Shown: positions 36,767 through 50,070, counted from the stretch's first letter. The stretch is 64,000 nucleotides of DNA from Crossaster papposus (GCA_037893245.1 JBAIAA010000749.1:744001-808000); one strand, 5' to 3'. Numbers and translations: made by a program. The notes: generated by a model from the letters alone, not told the origin.

Positions 36767-37564
36767 CTACCTCCGCTGCCGCCCCCCTTCTCCCACAGAG
36801 AAAATAAAACAAGTTCGGGGCACTGGACACTAGAGGGCCGGCGCTGTTCAATTGTACATACTACCAACAATACTAGAGAGGGGAAGATAGGACACGGCGG
36901 CATAACACAGGAAGTACTGGAAACAGGAAGTTCAGAGGTCACAATGGGGAAGGACGCCTTGCACGGTAAGAAGGTTAAAAGCCGATTTGATCTATGCACT
37001 CAACGTGAAAACTTAATTAAGTTGCGCAAAGCCACTCAAATACTAAATAAGGCAGATATGTAGCATATTAAAGAAGTATATTCTCTGATTAATCGCACCA
37101 CTCATGGGATTGATGGGGAAATGTATACACGTTGACGGTTTACAGTATTATGCTAATGATCTTACAGCTGAACTGTATGGTTATACTATTCTTTTTGCTT
37201 TGCATTAGGTATTATTGTTTATGGCTAACTAAAGTATTTTTTAAAGTAAATACAATTTTTTTTATAAATTAATTGTTAAACTAATTGATTAAATTATTAA
37301 TGACTTTATTATTCTTTTCTAAGAATTTCTGTAATGTTTTCAGTCGGTGTAGTGTTTTTAATGTATTATTAATGTAAAGCTTTTTTTTAATGATACATTT
37401 TTATATCGTAAACAAAAATTGAAGACACAGAATTCTATTTATGTTATGAGCAATGGGTTATACTTAGAAAATATTTAATCATAATCAATAATACAAATAA
37501 AATGCGGATTTTTTAAAGGGTAAACATGTGAAGCTGGTTTCCGTATTTAAACAACACCAGAAAA

Positions 37565-38215
37565 CTTCCAGCGTTTGCCAGCGTGTGGCTGCACACGCTG
37601 GCGGCGCGCTGGAAGGTCGTTACTTACGAGTCGAACGCGCTAGACGATCGTTACCAACCCGCTACTTACACGCTGGCGACCCGCTGTCATATTTTTACTA
37701 TAAATCAGTAATGCGTTCCCCACACGCTGAGCGCGTTCCTCACACGCTTCTCACGCGCTGGCATACGCTATGAACCCGTTATCAACCTGTATGGACACGC
37801 TGAAATCACGGTTCCACTTGACTTTTTCTGTGAAAGTTCAGCGATTGCCAGCGTATCAACTATTTTTAACGCGCTACTCACGCCCTGGCTTAAAATGTCA
37901 CGGTGTGACAGGGCAATAACCAGCGTGTCGCCAGTGTACGTTAGCGTGTTAGCAGCGGGTTGGTAACGATCGTCTAGCGTGTTCGACGCGTGAGTAACGA
38001 ACCTCCAACGCACCGCCAGTGTGTGCAGTCACGCTGGCAAACGCTGGAAATTTTAGGTATGTTGAAAAAAAAAAATGTTTTCCTCAGCGTGTGACAGCGT
38101 GTGAATAACGCGTTCAGCGTCTTGCTAACGCTGGCCTAGCGTTTGCCAGCGTGTTGCCAAAATTCCAACACGTTACTCACGCGTTGGCCTAAAACGTTGT
38201 GGTGTGACAGGGCCA
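37565..38215. mobile_element. Fold-back unit saturated with CCAGCGT/ACGCTGG words
   Basis: The left arm (TTCCAGCGTTTGCCAGCGTG at 37566, then CTGGCGGCGCGCTGGA, CTAGACGATCGTTACCAACC) is inverted at 37900-38049, giving arms of about 130-150 bp. A further partial unit follows (38085-38215) with CTAGCGTTTGCCAGCGTG and ACTCACGCGTTGGCCTAAAA, which also occurs inside the main unit. The core heptamer CCAGCGT or its complement appears more than a dozen times. No coding capacity is recognised. Confidence 0.8.
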
Positions 38216-41200
38216 TAAGCGGCGCCCTTCCCTATGACCCAATTCGACGACGTCATCGTGTTTCACAGGTCATTGTACAAATAGATACCCATTGTCATAT
38301 CTTCCCCTCTCTAGTATATTTGTATTGGCGTACCTCCCTAAATAGTAAAAGCGGTGCATTTAAAGCTATTGTAGTGTTTGTTTTCGTTTTCGTTTCTAAT
38401 TTTGCTTGTTAAATGAACACAAAATAACCTTAAAACAGGCGTTTGGTAAAATCTCACCACACAAATCTGGGGGAGGTGGATCCAAAGGCCCATACTTGAT
38501 CATGGTCTGGTCAAAAATTGAGGGGATATATTCCTTATCCCCTGGGATTTGCCAAAACACAGGCGCTAGGTTTCAGAACAACTACTAAAGGTGTAGTTTG
38601 AAACCCTTTAGACTCAAGATAATTTATCAGGTTAAATTGTGTAACATCATTATAAAATAAAAATAAATAAAACAATCGTAGTTGTTTAGTCATATCCATG
38701 TCATAAGTTTCGAAAGGTATATGCACATGTCTTTGTAATTGTTGTATACAAATCATTGAAGTTGAGAAAAACAGCTAAGATGCCAATGCAGACAAGACAC
38801 ATTGCAGAGAATCTCGAATCAAATACAGCAATTCAAAGATGAACGATTCTTTAATTAAAAATTTAAGCGAGAAATTACTATTTTTGCCCCCCCACCCCAA
38901 ATGATTTTGTTGTTGAATATGTAACTTTGATTTACTGCTGTTCGTCATTGCCCAGAGTGTTTATATAAAACCCGCGTGCTGCAACCTGCCATTTTTTTTC
39001 TTCATTATTGTTATAAGTTGCACTTAAAGATTGTGTGAGCAGTTTGGTGCCAAATGACGATTGAGCATCAACTAGTTAACTCCACAGGGCAAATCGGCAA
39101 ACAGGAAACACACATGCATGTAACATGCCGTTTTAGCCTGGCTAAATGGCCAGGTTCGGACACCGTGAAAGAGTAATCTCAATTCACTCTCTACGAAATC
39201 ACTCCTTTTTTTTGGGTGGGGGGGGATTCAGACTGCCTTGGCTGAAAGCTAGCCGCCGGCCCCAAATAAATTACCTTCTGCTTGCTGTAGAATCATATGA
39301 TTGATCGCACTCGCGGGAAAGTCATTATTTTACACGCAAAAACGAGTGTTGACTGGCCAGGCACCGGTGGAGTTACTTATACGCTGCACGTATGCAAGAA
39401 CTCGCTGGAAACATCACCCTCGGGCGTTACGAGGCGTTGGTCGGTATAGCTACGTGTCCGTGTCCGCGCCCGCGCCGGTAATTGGTCTTTCTACCATGAA
39501 AAGCCGCAAACAAGACCCGCTTGCTACGAGCTGCAGTTAGCCAAGCACATCGGCTTATATCACCTGCATATTACTCCATCCCCAACACACAAAAAACCGG
39601 CAGGGATTCTACATCGCTGTTCACAATAACGCCACTCGCAGGCTTTGTCGAGTGTCCAGGCATTTGGAAATGCCAGGCGTGCGTGCAGCGCGTGTCTCGT
39701 GCGCTGCTCGTCATTTTTTTTCTCAGGTGTTCTTCAGCCTAAGATTTAGCCGTCAAGTTGTCATCACTTGCTACGCAGCTTGTGTGACTATCTCACGCCG
39801 TTTTGAACCAGAAGGGTGCGGCACTTCTCGCTAGTTCATCGGTCGTATAAGCCAAGCCACTTCATTTCAGAATTCTGGGCATTAGCGGGTACTTGTGACT
39901 GACACAGCGTATAAACACGACACGAGAAAGATGCAAGAATTCATGATGTGCGGGTCGTGGCATGCCACGCATCGCGTGTGTCAGGCCAACAGCATCGCCT
40001 TCATCGCAAACCTCGGTTCTCGAGAGGGGCTGAGAGGTGATAGATTCTCACGATTTTCTAGATGACGAGATTCGAATGTAATGCTCTTTTGAATTGTATA
40101 TCCAATCATTTTTAAAGTCATTTCCCCTCCTCAAACGGCCCTCTAGCAATCAGGGGCGACCGAAAGCGACATTGTCACGAACCCGTGCATACGATTAAAA
40201 CAAGTAACTTACAGAAATTAACATTGTTCAATACTTTCCCTGGTTGGGGCATGCCTACATTTATTATTACTAAACAAATAAGTTAAGAGGGCCTATTTCT
40301 ATCTTAACAAGATCTTCTTCAGAGACAAAAAGTTATTATTACTAAAGTAATGATTGAATAGTTAGGATTTCTTTAAATTTTGTATAATAAGTAATGAAAT
40401 ATCGTCTTACAATACATAAAATATATTTCAATAAGCACGAAATTTTATACCAAATGAGTTATGTATTTGTTCACAAAACAACGTATTTCCCAAGACAAAC
40501 GTTAACATTGAAATCTTTGTTATTTAAAAAAACAAACCACAAAAATAAGGTACAGTTTAAGTTTTTTTGTTTTTATTATTATAATTTTTTCGGTCACTTT
40601 CCTAATTATCATTACCATCATGAGTCCGTATTACCATCATGAGTCCGTATTTCACAGAGTCTGAAATTTATGCTACACCGAAAGCATGCAGCGCGGTGCA
40701 CGCAGGCGTAGCCTGATGAGAACCGACGGCCGACCGGCCGACCGGCCGTCCCATAGCCATTCCGCGGTTGGTTTAGCGTTTTCTCTCTTCCGTACCTGCG
40801 GTGAATCAGACTGGAGTTCTGCTAATAGCGCGGGTAGATCGGCTGGATTAGTTCCGCAAGACTTAACTAATGTACCTTTTGCCTTGCAACCCACCGGATA
40901 CAAAGCATTAACAACCAAAACTCCTCGTACGCAACATGCTTCTTTTAAAAACAGTGAATTGACGTTTGGGTTGGGGGTGGTTTGTGAGTAGGGAAGGAGG
41001 TATAGCACTGGGGGTCTTAATTTGATGTGTAATGGCAAGAAGTCTACGAAGCAAGATATAATGGCCGAGGGAACCTTCCCTCTTTTGTGTTGGTCATTGT
41101 GTTTCCAGAATCTCCAGAATTCATTTCAGATATCAAGGCGATAAACAATAGTCGAGAGTGTGTATAGAGTGTAGACTCTATTGAGACAAAATTGAGGGGG

Positions 41201-44200
41201 AGGGTTCCCTCTACCATAAACCGTGCTGTGTATTTAATTTGCTCGTTATGACAATAAGTCTATTGTATAAGTAAAAGGCCTCTCCTTTGATCTCACACCT
41301 TGATTGTGTGTCTTTTAATTGGTATTGTACCCCTTTATTCCTATCCTTTGTGCAGACACTTGTGTTCAGCTGAGAGTCCTAAAAATCTAGAGTGGGCGTT
41401 CAGTTGGGAGCCACTCGCCGGGGTTTCTCGGCCAAAATGACGGGGCGGAATCAAGGAGCTCTTGACCAATACGCGGTCCTCACGCAGCGCGGTTGCTAAG
41501 AACAATAGGACTCGGGGCAAGTCACCGACAGCGAGTGAGAGATGGTGGCGAGTGCAATGCAAAACACGATACCTCTCTGGTATACGGGATGTCATTAACC
41601 CATTTGGGATGCGGCAATATGGGCATTGCTAGGTCGTCCAGGAGAGCCAACCGTCGGGGTACAAGTGTTTGTGGCGGCTGCAATCTGCTGTCTCTACTAA
41701 CGAGATTAGTGTGTTTGGTCTTTGCTTGCTGTATATGTTTCGTAGAGATCATGAATACTAAAACTACATGCATACAGCAACCAGGTTTTGATATTTGATG
41801 TTCTAAACAGATGCTATATAGCCTACACACGGGCCACTAAAACCTGCCCTGGACGACCACATTGTACTATTCTGCATTTATCTGCTCCGAAACGACTGGC
41901 GGCGACACAGCACGAATCAGAGTCCGGTTTAAAAAGTACACTTATACAAATCAAGATTACGATATAATTGTATATGATAATTAATGGGATAAAAAGGGTG
42001 CAGAATTATGAGTGGAATTTGCAAGCACTTAGAGAGAGATACAAAGTTTTTCAGATTTTTATAAGGATTTGAGTCAATTTGTTTCTTTCATCTTAAAGAC
42101 ACCGGCTGAATTTGACAAGATTCAACTATCAGAACTATTATGCATATTCCTGGAATGTATCGACAAAAAGGAAAATAATGTTTTGAAGAGAAAAAAATAC
42201 TGTTGGTATACTTTGCAAATCATAATTGTATTAGCCAAAACCGAAAACGCTTATACATATACAATTTAAGAAAGTTGGCATCAAATAGTAGAATCACCTT
42301 CGAGGACGTCTGAGAGATAAAAATGCGTCAAATTAATTTACAGCAATACAGGTATTAACGCGAAACGCGAAAAAAAACTCAAAACTGACTACAACAACTT
42401 GGGAGTGTCGGAAAGCTGTAGTTTCCGAATCTGGAAGAGTACCTGTATCAAAGTCAAATTATAGACAGTACCACTATGAAAAAAGACTCGGGGGTGGGGG
42501 GACCAAAACAATTGCCTTTTACGTTAATCTCCTAACCGCATCAGTATACTGACTGCACTTCAACGTTTCATTATTAATCACAAATATGCCGGCCCATTCC
42601 CAACCTGACGCCCTGTATCAACACGGTTTGCGAGCTTTGATCTCCTCAAATGCACTACGAATTTCTCCCCCCCCCCCAAAAAAAAAGGGAGAAAAAAGGT
42701 CGCGCTGCTAGCGTATAAGTTTGTTTTGTCCTCCCCTCTTTACTATCTCTGTTTGCAGCCATTCACTTATGGTCGTCGCGTGGAATTGGCGGTATTAAAA
42801 GTGCAATGAATGTCAAAACTACAGCGAGCAGCGTGCGGCAATAAAAATCATGCCATTTACCGTGTAGGCCTAGTCCAGGCCGCCGGGAGGAGTCACCGCG
42901 GGTCTTGCGGGCAATAAACGCGACATATGGAGGCGCATTGGACTTCGGACCGCGCCTTGCCAATACCGACCCTTGTATACCCCACCAACATTTATCACGC
43001 TCGTAAAACCGTTTTAATCTAAAAGACACATAATCTTGGGTGTTCCGATTATTAAAGCCCGTTAGTTGTCGTTATTAATAATATTCTCGACGAAGAAACC
43101 GGGTCCAGGGAATATTGAAACTGCCCCTCTCGAACTTTCTTTCAAATGAGGTTTTCTCAATAAACTCGGCTAATGTGGTATAGCATGGTAGAAAGAAATG
43201 TAACAACATTCAACAAAAGATTTTCAAAGATAAATAGCAACTTCGGTTCATTGCCAAAAATAACTTAACAGGGGGAAATACAAACAACAAAACCAGTAAC
43301 TCCATCTCACAACTTACCAGATCGATCTGAACGGAATGCTATCCTCATCAGCCTTTAAAATCCTTGATTTCCGCCAGCTATTCTGATCCGTTCTTTTTAG
43401 GCGTTCGAGACCTGTGCCCGTTGCCCAAGACCACCGCCAACTGACTGCACCGAAGTGTTGATCCGGTATAGCCCTAGCAGAGATATCGGGGCGAAGATTT
43501 GAAGGAAATGAAAACAGTGTCAGATACATACACCATGCAGCAGCGGTCTAACAACACAATGGTTTGGGTATAGAGGAGGGGTACTTTAATGGGGACGGAG
43601 GACATGGTTTGTATTGCTGCTCATTGTCACATACGTGTACATGTATTAACCCGTTTGTCTCAAAAGGCTCTTCGAGTCAGACCTGGGATGTAAACACGCA
43701 GACGCCAGAAACCCCTGCTCAGTCCTCTCTCCTCTGTGTCGGTTTGTCCATAGTAGGATACCCACTTAATCATCTTAAGTCCATAATTGCCCATTGTTGT
43801 ACCATTTTAGCCCCACCTAAAGATTCCCAGATCATCTCTCCGGGCTTTTGTCCCCACGAGGTTCGGCCATTGTCCCCAACCCTCCAAGTTGAGTGGTGTG
43901 GAGACAGGGTAAAGAATGGCACGGAAATGAAACCCTTTATTGAGGAGAGAGAAGGAGACAGGCGGACACCCCTGCGCTAAGACCAGGCGGCTGGCCCGGT
44001 TCCATTGATGGGTGGTCGAACGCGACCACGAGATACCCTGTAAACAGGAGGCCAGCACAAGGCATAAAAAAAACCCAAACAAACAACACTGTCCTATAAT
44101 TCGAACATGTATTGAGAAAATCTACCTCCGTGGTGGGATACACCGAACTCTGGCATCTTTTTACAGTCGGCGACAAACATAATGAACCTTTCTATAGTCT

Positions 44201-44317
44201 TCAATCTATACCTACAATCTTCGTTGAAGGTTTTGTAAAATTGAAACCTTTGCAAGATATACAAGGCCTACAAATTATCCGAGTTATTGAGTGGTTATGC
44301 TATAGCACAGACTAATT
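38216..44317. other. Long stretch without recognised genes
   Basis: Mixed AT-rich DNA and GC-richer islands (39.3-40.1, 40.68-40.86 and 42.7-43.6 kb). A 20-base direct duplication (ATTACCATCATGAGTCCGT twice, 40608-40650) and a CCGACCGGCCGACCGGCCG patch (40731) are visible. The longest frame, 138 codons at 43564-43980 plus, has no recognisable domain and competes with minus frames. Confidence 0.4.
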
Positions 44318-44653
44318 TACACTCTAAAAACTGTGTTTAGCGAGTATACTTCTTCTTCTTTCGTATGATGAGCAGCTTAACATACATCGGTTTGATGACA
44401 TTAGTGGAAGCAGGGTGGACCGCGTGAAGGTTGTCATCTTCCACCCCAGCGAGTATACACTTTTCTTGCTATTAAAACATGTTTAAAAGCTAAAGGCACG
44501 TGTCCAATTCCTAAACATCAATGGCAGTGGCTATAAAACACTATTCATCCTCACGCTAAACATGTTTAGTATGTAGACATGTTCGCAAACTGATGGCAAT
44601 GTGTATTTATAAATTAAAGTGCTTACTCGCTAAACACAGTTTTTGCAGTGTAC
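44318..44653. mobile_element. 336 bp TIR element (TACACTNNAAAAACTG ends)
   Basis: TACACTCTAAAAACTGTGTT then TAGCGAGTA is inverted at the right as TACTCGCTAAACACAGTTTT then TGCAGTGTA. Ends of the CACTGCAAAAA type are common in hAT-like non-autonomous elements, so a hAT affinity is possible; I could not confirm an 8 bp target duplication. Inner words GCGAGTATAC and CTAAACATG also recur. Confidence 0.8.
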
Positions 44654-47100
44654 TCAAATCAATATATTATTGTATTTGCAAATCTATTAAGACAACAGAA
44701 AGATAGTTCTAATTTGGATTGTATTATTATTTTATTCGGGGGGGGGGGGGGGGGTACTTAATACCGGTACTTTGTTATCAAGCTAAGATTGTCACAAAGT
44801 AAAACTGATGGAACACGCTATCACAGATCAAAGATTTGTTAAATCAAAACACACCACCCAACTCACTGTGGAGAATTGACAGCCTTATATCGCCGAGTCA
44901 TGAGAGCAAAATGAATAAGTCTATCAACACCTTGTATGTGTTTCCCTTATTGAAACGTGATCAGGGCTTGAGAGGTGACGAAGGATGGCGAATTGCATGC
45001 AATGCAGACTGTTTAATACTGAAGGCGTTCTCAATGAGCAACAAAACAAGCTCAGAAGAGATATAAAAATACAAGTGATGATGACTGACCGAAGACACTG
45101 GCAATCATCACGGGTCACTTGAAGCGTAAGATCCCGTGACGGCGCGCACAGGCCCTCATGCCTGTCCGAGCCGTTTCGCTGGAGAAGAAAAGGCGAGGTT
45201 CCCATGTGGTCTTCGCACAAAGGTAATTTCAATGCTTTCAAAATCTGCCTGAGGTTTATACTCGCAAAACATGTTTACATCTGAACGACAGATGAGTGTA
45301 ATCTGCATGGCTATACAGACATTACTGGTATTAAACTGGTGTTGACAGTCTTTGATAATGTGACATTTGTTATAAGTTTGCGGTTTGATCATCCAGGTCG
45401 TGGATTGTTTTTAGCCCAGTTAATTAGTTGGATACCTTGCTCGATATGATGGGGCAGAGGGGAACTTCTTGTTCTTTTCACTATACACGTACACGCAGAC
45501 TATTAATGAGATTCCGGAAACACAATGCCAGACACAAAAGAGATTTAGGGTGTTCACTCTACCACATATCACGCTTCATTTGCCCAGTTGATACCAGCTG
45601 TTATTTGACGAACAACTTTTTTGAACTTTCACTTTTACTATGTGCTCCGTGCGCAGTCGTTTGAGGGCGCTCTTTACCCAGCAACTGTACTTTGTTGTGG
45701 TTCAACTCGTACAGTATAGACACTAGAGAGCGCACTCGTTAAACTGCGCGCACTACAGTGCCGCACTGTAACCCGTCCGCCATTTTGTAAGTGAGCAACA
45801 CGGTAGTAAAATACCCGGATGTATCATGCACTTCAACGGCGCGGCAGCTATAATTCCGTAAACGTTATTGGCTGTTTAGTCTCAAGTGACATTGCTTGTG
45901 ATACTTGGACAGACATTTTCATCGGTAAATCTTATCCCTATTTTTCATTGGTAAATCTTATCCCTATTTTCTTCAAGTCAATGGCGGATCCAGGATTTTC
46001 AAGGAGTTTGCTTATGGCTGTTGAGGTCATGAAGTGGCATACACGCAGAAAGCAAAGGCGTAAAGCGGTATGCATGTTACACTATGATATGACAGGCCGA
46101 TATTGCACGTTGCAAAATCCGCCGAGCACATTTGAATATAGAGGGCACTTCGTCTATAAAATACGTCGGTGAAAATCCAATGAGAAAACAGTTTCCAACT
46201 TTGCATGAATCTTCGCTGGTTAGGCTATATATGTACATAGAATCACTGCTTTATTGTTATAACAGGACAACGTAACTGGCGCCCTAACTGTAAAAAAACG
46301 AGAGTTGGACATGATGTGTACATCTTATGAATAAACGTTTCTAGATTGTATTGATAAGATAATTGTAATAATCTCAAGATGGCGGTGTCATCTCAAGCAT
46401 GGCAGTGCGTGTGCCGTTTTTTGTGTGTTTCTTTTCAAGATTTCATTTATTAAATGCCTCGAGTTTGCCGAGAACCCTCGAAAATCAAAAGACTAAATTC
46501 CAAGCCAAGACAATTGACCTGTAATGATGACTGCACTAATCCGCATGATGACTAGATTCCTGTGTAGCTGACGAGACCGAAGCCCAGAGCGATGCTACAT
46601 TAACGGCGCTACGGGGCCGTATTCACCGATGGCCTTGCTCGTACGAACGAGTGAATACCGTACCGTGCTTCCCCGCGCTCCAAAAGTAATAAATTGTCTG
46701 TGTTTTAACGCCACATTACGCTCCGCTGACCTCTTCACTCCATCGCTGTGAGAATCCAATAAACATGTCGTAAATCACAAAATCAAAACCACTTTGAATT
46801 AAAGCTCGGGGACTAGTAGAAAAGAAAAAAAATATATAAAACAGCTTTGTATGGAAATTTACTGTAGTACAGGTTTTCTCAGTCAATTTCGGCAAATATA
46901 ATATTAATAAGCGTCAATTTAATCACCGCGTCGTTCGGTTTTCCGCGAATGTTATAATGCTGCTGCAAATTATCAGTACATTTCATTTTCTGAGTACGCG
47001 AAAATACTCTTGCGTCATGCGATTTAAACAAAATAACTATCCAAATCAACAATCCATGCACACAAACAACATTCAAATGTGTAAATGAATTTGAATGTCA
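44654..47100. other. Stretch with a G-tract, a small direct repeat and a family D remnant
   Basis: A run of 17 G lies at 44738-44754. A 25-base direct repeat (GGTAAATCTTATCCCTATTTT twice) lies at 45922-45974. At about 46040-46158, AAGCGGTATGC and AGCACATTTGAATATAGAGG with CTTCGTCTATA recall family D ends. YY1-like words lie at 45777-45787 (followed at once by GTAAGTGAG, a possible splice donor) and 46375-46385. No coding exon can be supported. Confidence 0.4.
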
Positions 47101-47304
47101 AACGAATTTGAATATCTCCAAACGAAACCGAACGCCTTGAAGGTTCAAAAACTATAATTGGCACAATGACCAAAATTGCTTGAATACGTATTTAAAAACG
47201 AATTGGAATATCTCCAAACGAAACCGAACGCCTTGAAGGTTCAAAAACTATAATTGGCACAATGACCAAAATTGCTTGAATACGTATTTAAAAACGAATT
47301 GGAA
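47101..47304 (+). repeat. 96 bp exact tandem duplication
   Basis: The unit beginning AACGAATTTGAATATCTCCA and containing CGAACGCCTTGAAGG is repeated at a spacing of 96 bases (47101-47196 and 47197-47292), with only about one base changed, and a third partial start follows. The near identity implies a recent duplication or an assembly duplication. Confidence 0.9.
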
Positions 47305-47390
47305 TGATTTTCTTACTAAATTGATTGAGGAAACATACATTAAAAGCTTAAACCACAATTCATTAATCTTAAATGCATAAAAGCGTTGAG

Positions 47391-47577
47391 TCAAGCCGAG
47401 GTTAGAAAAAAAAGCAGTGCCGAACCACATTGACATAAGCCGAGCAGTACCGAACATCACCCAAACGCAAATAAAGTTAATCGTATGAGTATATAACCAC
47501 GTCGAGATGAGCCGAGTTTAAGCCGAGCAGTGCCGAACTACATGTATATAAGCCGAGTTAAATTAAGAAGAGCCGAG
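47391..47577 (+). repeat. Irregular array of AGCCGAG / GCAGTGCCGAAC words
   Basis: AGCCGAG occurs six times on one strand (about 47394, 47438, 47510, 47521, 47551, 47571). Two of these extend to AGCCGAGCAGTNCCGAAC, and one further GCAGTGCCGAAC stands alone. Spacing is irregular, unlike a satellite. All words point the same way. Confidence 0.65.
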
Positions 47578-48644
47578 TAAAATTCGAACGGACTAATGCA
47601 AAGATGAAAACAGCATTATGGATGAAACACGATTAGTAAGTTAACAATACATTTGAAAACCTATTGTAAAATAAACCCAAACAATGTTACAATGATATTC
47701 AATTTTATAAGTTCTTAGCACAATAAAACAACACTAAAAAACATGACAAAAAGAGAATATTGTTGTTGAAAATATAACCGAATACTCTTAACCTGAGTGA
47801 TATTCGAATCGAAGTATAGGCTATAATGTACTACCAACCGGCAACAGACGCTGAGAGGTTTTAAGACCTCAGTTAACTGCATCCAATCACCGACCCGGTA
47901 CAATAATACTCAGACGAGAATGCACTTTCCCATTAATGCATTCTGATAATTTCATGCCAGTATTTCTCCCTTTTAGTTGCGCTCTTATTCCTACCATTTT
48001 TTCTCTCTCTCGACCCTATCTTATCCTCCGCTGTACAGCCATGCCAATAGCAACCACGGAATGCCCATCTCCCGTCTGGCCTGGCACCGTGATTTGAGAA
48101 GCAGGACCCGGCTGTCAGGCCCGGGCGCCGGGGCACTAAAAGTGCCGGTATTATAGCTGCCACGGCCCGGGATTGGGGCCACAACACGCACATCTCCCGG
48201 CTGTTCCCTGGGTTACTTAGAACATTAACAGATCCCCCACTTCTCTCCATTCCTCTCTAGCCTGTATGCCCTTTGCACGTTTTCCCCCTCGCTTATTGCT
48301 TTGCCCGAGTGTTGTGTAACGTGTCGAGTTGCACTCGTCAAACTTACCTCATTAAGCCTTTTAAAATCAATTCGTCACGCATCGCTCATATTCTGTCGGT
48401 TCAGTTCTTTAGTTTTGTATCCTCCGTTGCCTTTTAGAAGAAAAAACAAACCATCATAGTTAAACAGAAAATGTAAGTTTTTACAACTAGGGAAGACAAA
48501 ATATACTTGAGAAATCTCAAGATTAAGTAAATCTATATGCCTGTGCAGGGGTTGTGAGGAAATACGGCAGGAAAAACCAAGATGAAACAAAAAGGCTCAT
48601 TAAAACACAAACATGCACTGGTTATAAGATAAAAACCCCAACAT

Positions 48645-48883
48645 ATAGGGCCTTTTAGAATCCCTGGCTTCGTTTCGTCTGAGGCTTAAGTCAATTTTAG
48701 GCTGCCAACCTGCCGGAACTCCAGCCACATTCTGGTGCCTGTTATGCTTCAAAAAAATTCAATTCAATCGGTTGATATGAATTAAAAAGTTTAAATATTT
48801 CCGATTGCTTCTATTTATTTTTACTTTTCAGTGGTTTAGAAGCCGAAGCCGAAGACGAATCAAAGGTTTCGAAAACCCCCATA
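48645..48883. mobile_element. Family E TIR element, copy 1
   Basis: Left TATAGGGCCTTTTAGAATCC then CTGGCTTCGTTTCGTC, right GACGAATCAAAGGTTTCGAA then AACCCCCATA. The middle (AGCCACATTCTGGTGCCTGT) matches the copy at 57747. It is about 240 bp long, non-coding, with probable TA target duplication. Confidence 0.85.
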
Positions 48884-49154
48884 GTTAAATTGTCACTATC
48901 GCTAAGGATAATGAGACATTGTTGGGGGAACGAAAACGCCCTCTCGCGGGAAACCTACTTGAATGTCCCCATTTTGTCCAACCTGCCTTTTCTTGAAATG
49001 AATGAGGGGCGATGTAGGAATGCGCACGCACGGTGCGCGCGGGACAGACCCATGACAGGCACGCGATTGGATCAGGGCAGATTGTTTGCAATCGTTAACC
49101 TAATTTGCCGAGTGGTGATAAATTACGGAGCAGATAGATTGGCCGTTGAAATAG

Positions 49155-50070
49155 TTAAAGGTAGTATACACCATTTGCAAACATAAAAAAAACCTATTGA
49201 ATTATTAATATTATAAAATACTTTAATTGACTGTAAGTGAATAACAGTCTCGAGCATCCAAAAAGTGGACTTTTGTATAAATTCCCAACCATTGCCGGAC
49301 GGCAATCGTCAGTGGAAAAGCCTGACTATTTGTAAACACTGCCTCATTTTTTTTTTTAATTTAGTTAGTTTATTTTTAGGGGCAACACGGTTACACGTGT
49401 GATTGGGTAAAAACCAACTACATGTAGTCTGTTTTCAAAACCTTGTAATTCTTTGACGTCTGTAATTGATCTGTTTCCTCTGGAGGAAGTCAAGAAACCA
49501 GACTACAAGAATATCATTTGTTTCTTGATTTTCCAGCATCTACAAACACAAAACCTTAAATAGGTCAGCGTCACAATATGTGACCCACCACCCCAAAACC
49601 AGGCTAAAGTCGAAATTTTCCATATGAGAGATTTTTATACCATTGGATTGCTAGCGTTTTAAGCTTTAAAATGATACATCACATGCACCAGTACCGCTAT
49701 GGAATGACAAGTAACGACGCTTCAAAAAGTGACATTTTGTTGCCGTTCGCGGCAACAAGTTTGCTCAATTTGATCAATAGCAACGACAACATAAATCAGG
49801 AGAAGGCCGATATTATAATTTTCGGGGATTTTTTAAAAGGTTTAAACATGAACAGCCTATAAATTAGAGTTTTAACTAACGATTTATGAAAAAAACCCAA
49901 TCGACCGGCAACACATTTTTTTGTGTACAATGCCATATCTCGAAATGGCATTTGCCGACTTCCACCTGGTTTTGGCCTGGTGGGTCACATATTTACTATT
50001 GGAATTTTGAATCTCCTAACCAATCTATTCGAAAATTACGGCAAAAGCAAATGGTGTATACTATCTTTAA
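49155..50070 (+). mobile_element. Family B TTAA-flanked element carrying a nested insertion
   Basis: TTAA lies on both sides (49155-49158, 50067-50070). The ends are AGGTAGTATACACCATTTGC and GCAAATGGTGTATACTATCT. The body is 908 bp, of which 411 bp is a separate TA-flanked element at 49579-49989. The left half carries CCATTGCCGGACGGCAAT (49291-49308), the same GCCGGACGGC core as family A. It is non-coding; related remnants lie at 9960 and 61790. Confidence 0.88.
49577..49991. mobile_element. TA-flanked TIR element nested in family B
   Basis: TGTGACCCACCACCCCAAAA then CCAGG at the left, CCTGGTTTTGGCCTGGTGGG then TCACA at the right, with TA at 49577-49578 and 49990-49991. Near the centre a perfect hairpin (TTGTTGCCG, loop TTCG, CGGCAACAA; 49737-49758) is visible. 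Size, TA duplication and lack of coding sequence fit a Tc1/mariner-type MITE. Nesting shows it inserted after the host element. Confidence 0.88.

Larger units (their letters stand above)
32801..37564. other. Mostly unique stretch with regulatory-looking islands and G-tracts
   Basis: No gene is recognised. 33.7-36.4 kb is comparatively GC-rich, lacks TIR elements and holds homeodomain- and POU-like words (see 35020-35205). Two long G-tracts lie at 36437-36460 and 36711-36766; the poly-proline in the minus frames here is their translation. 37.1-37.5 kb is very AT-rich. Frames of up to 114 codons have no domain. Confidence 0.4.

Noticed and set aside
36627-36999. Minus-strand proline-rich proteins of 74 and 114 codons
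   Set aside because: The proline run is the translation of a long G-tract; nothing else in the frames is recognisable.
43564-43980. 138-codon plus-strand frame
   Set aside because: No recognisable domain, competing minus frames over the same bases, and no supporting splice or promoter structure.
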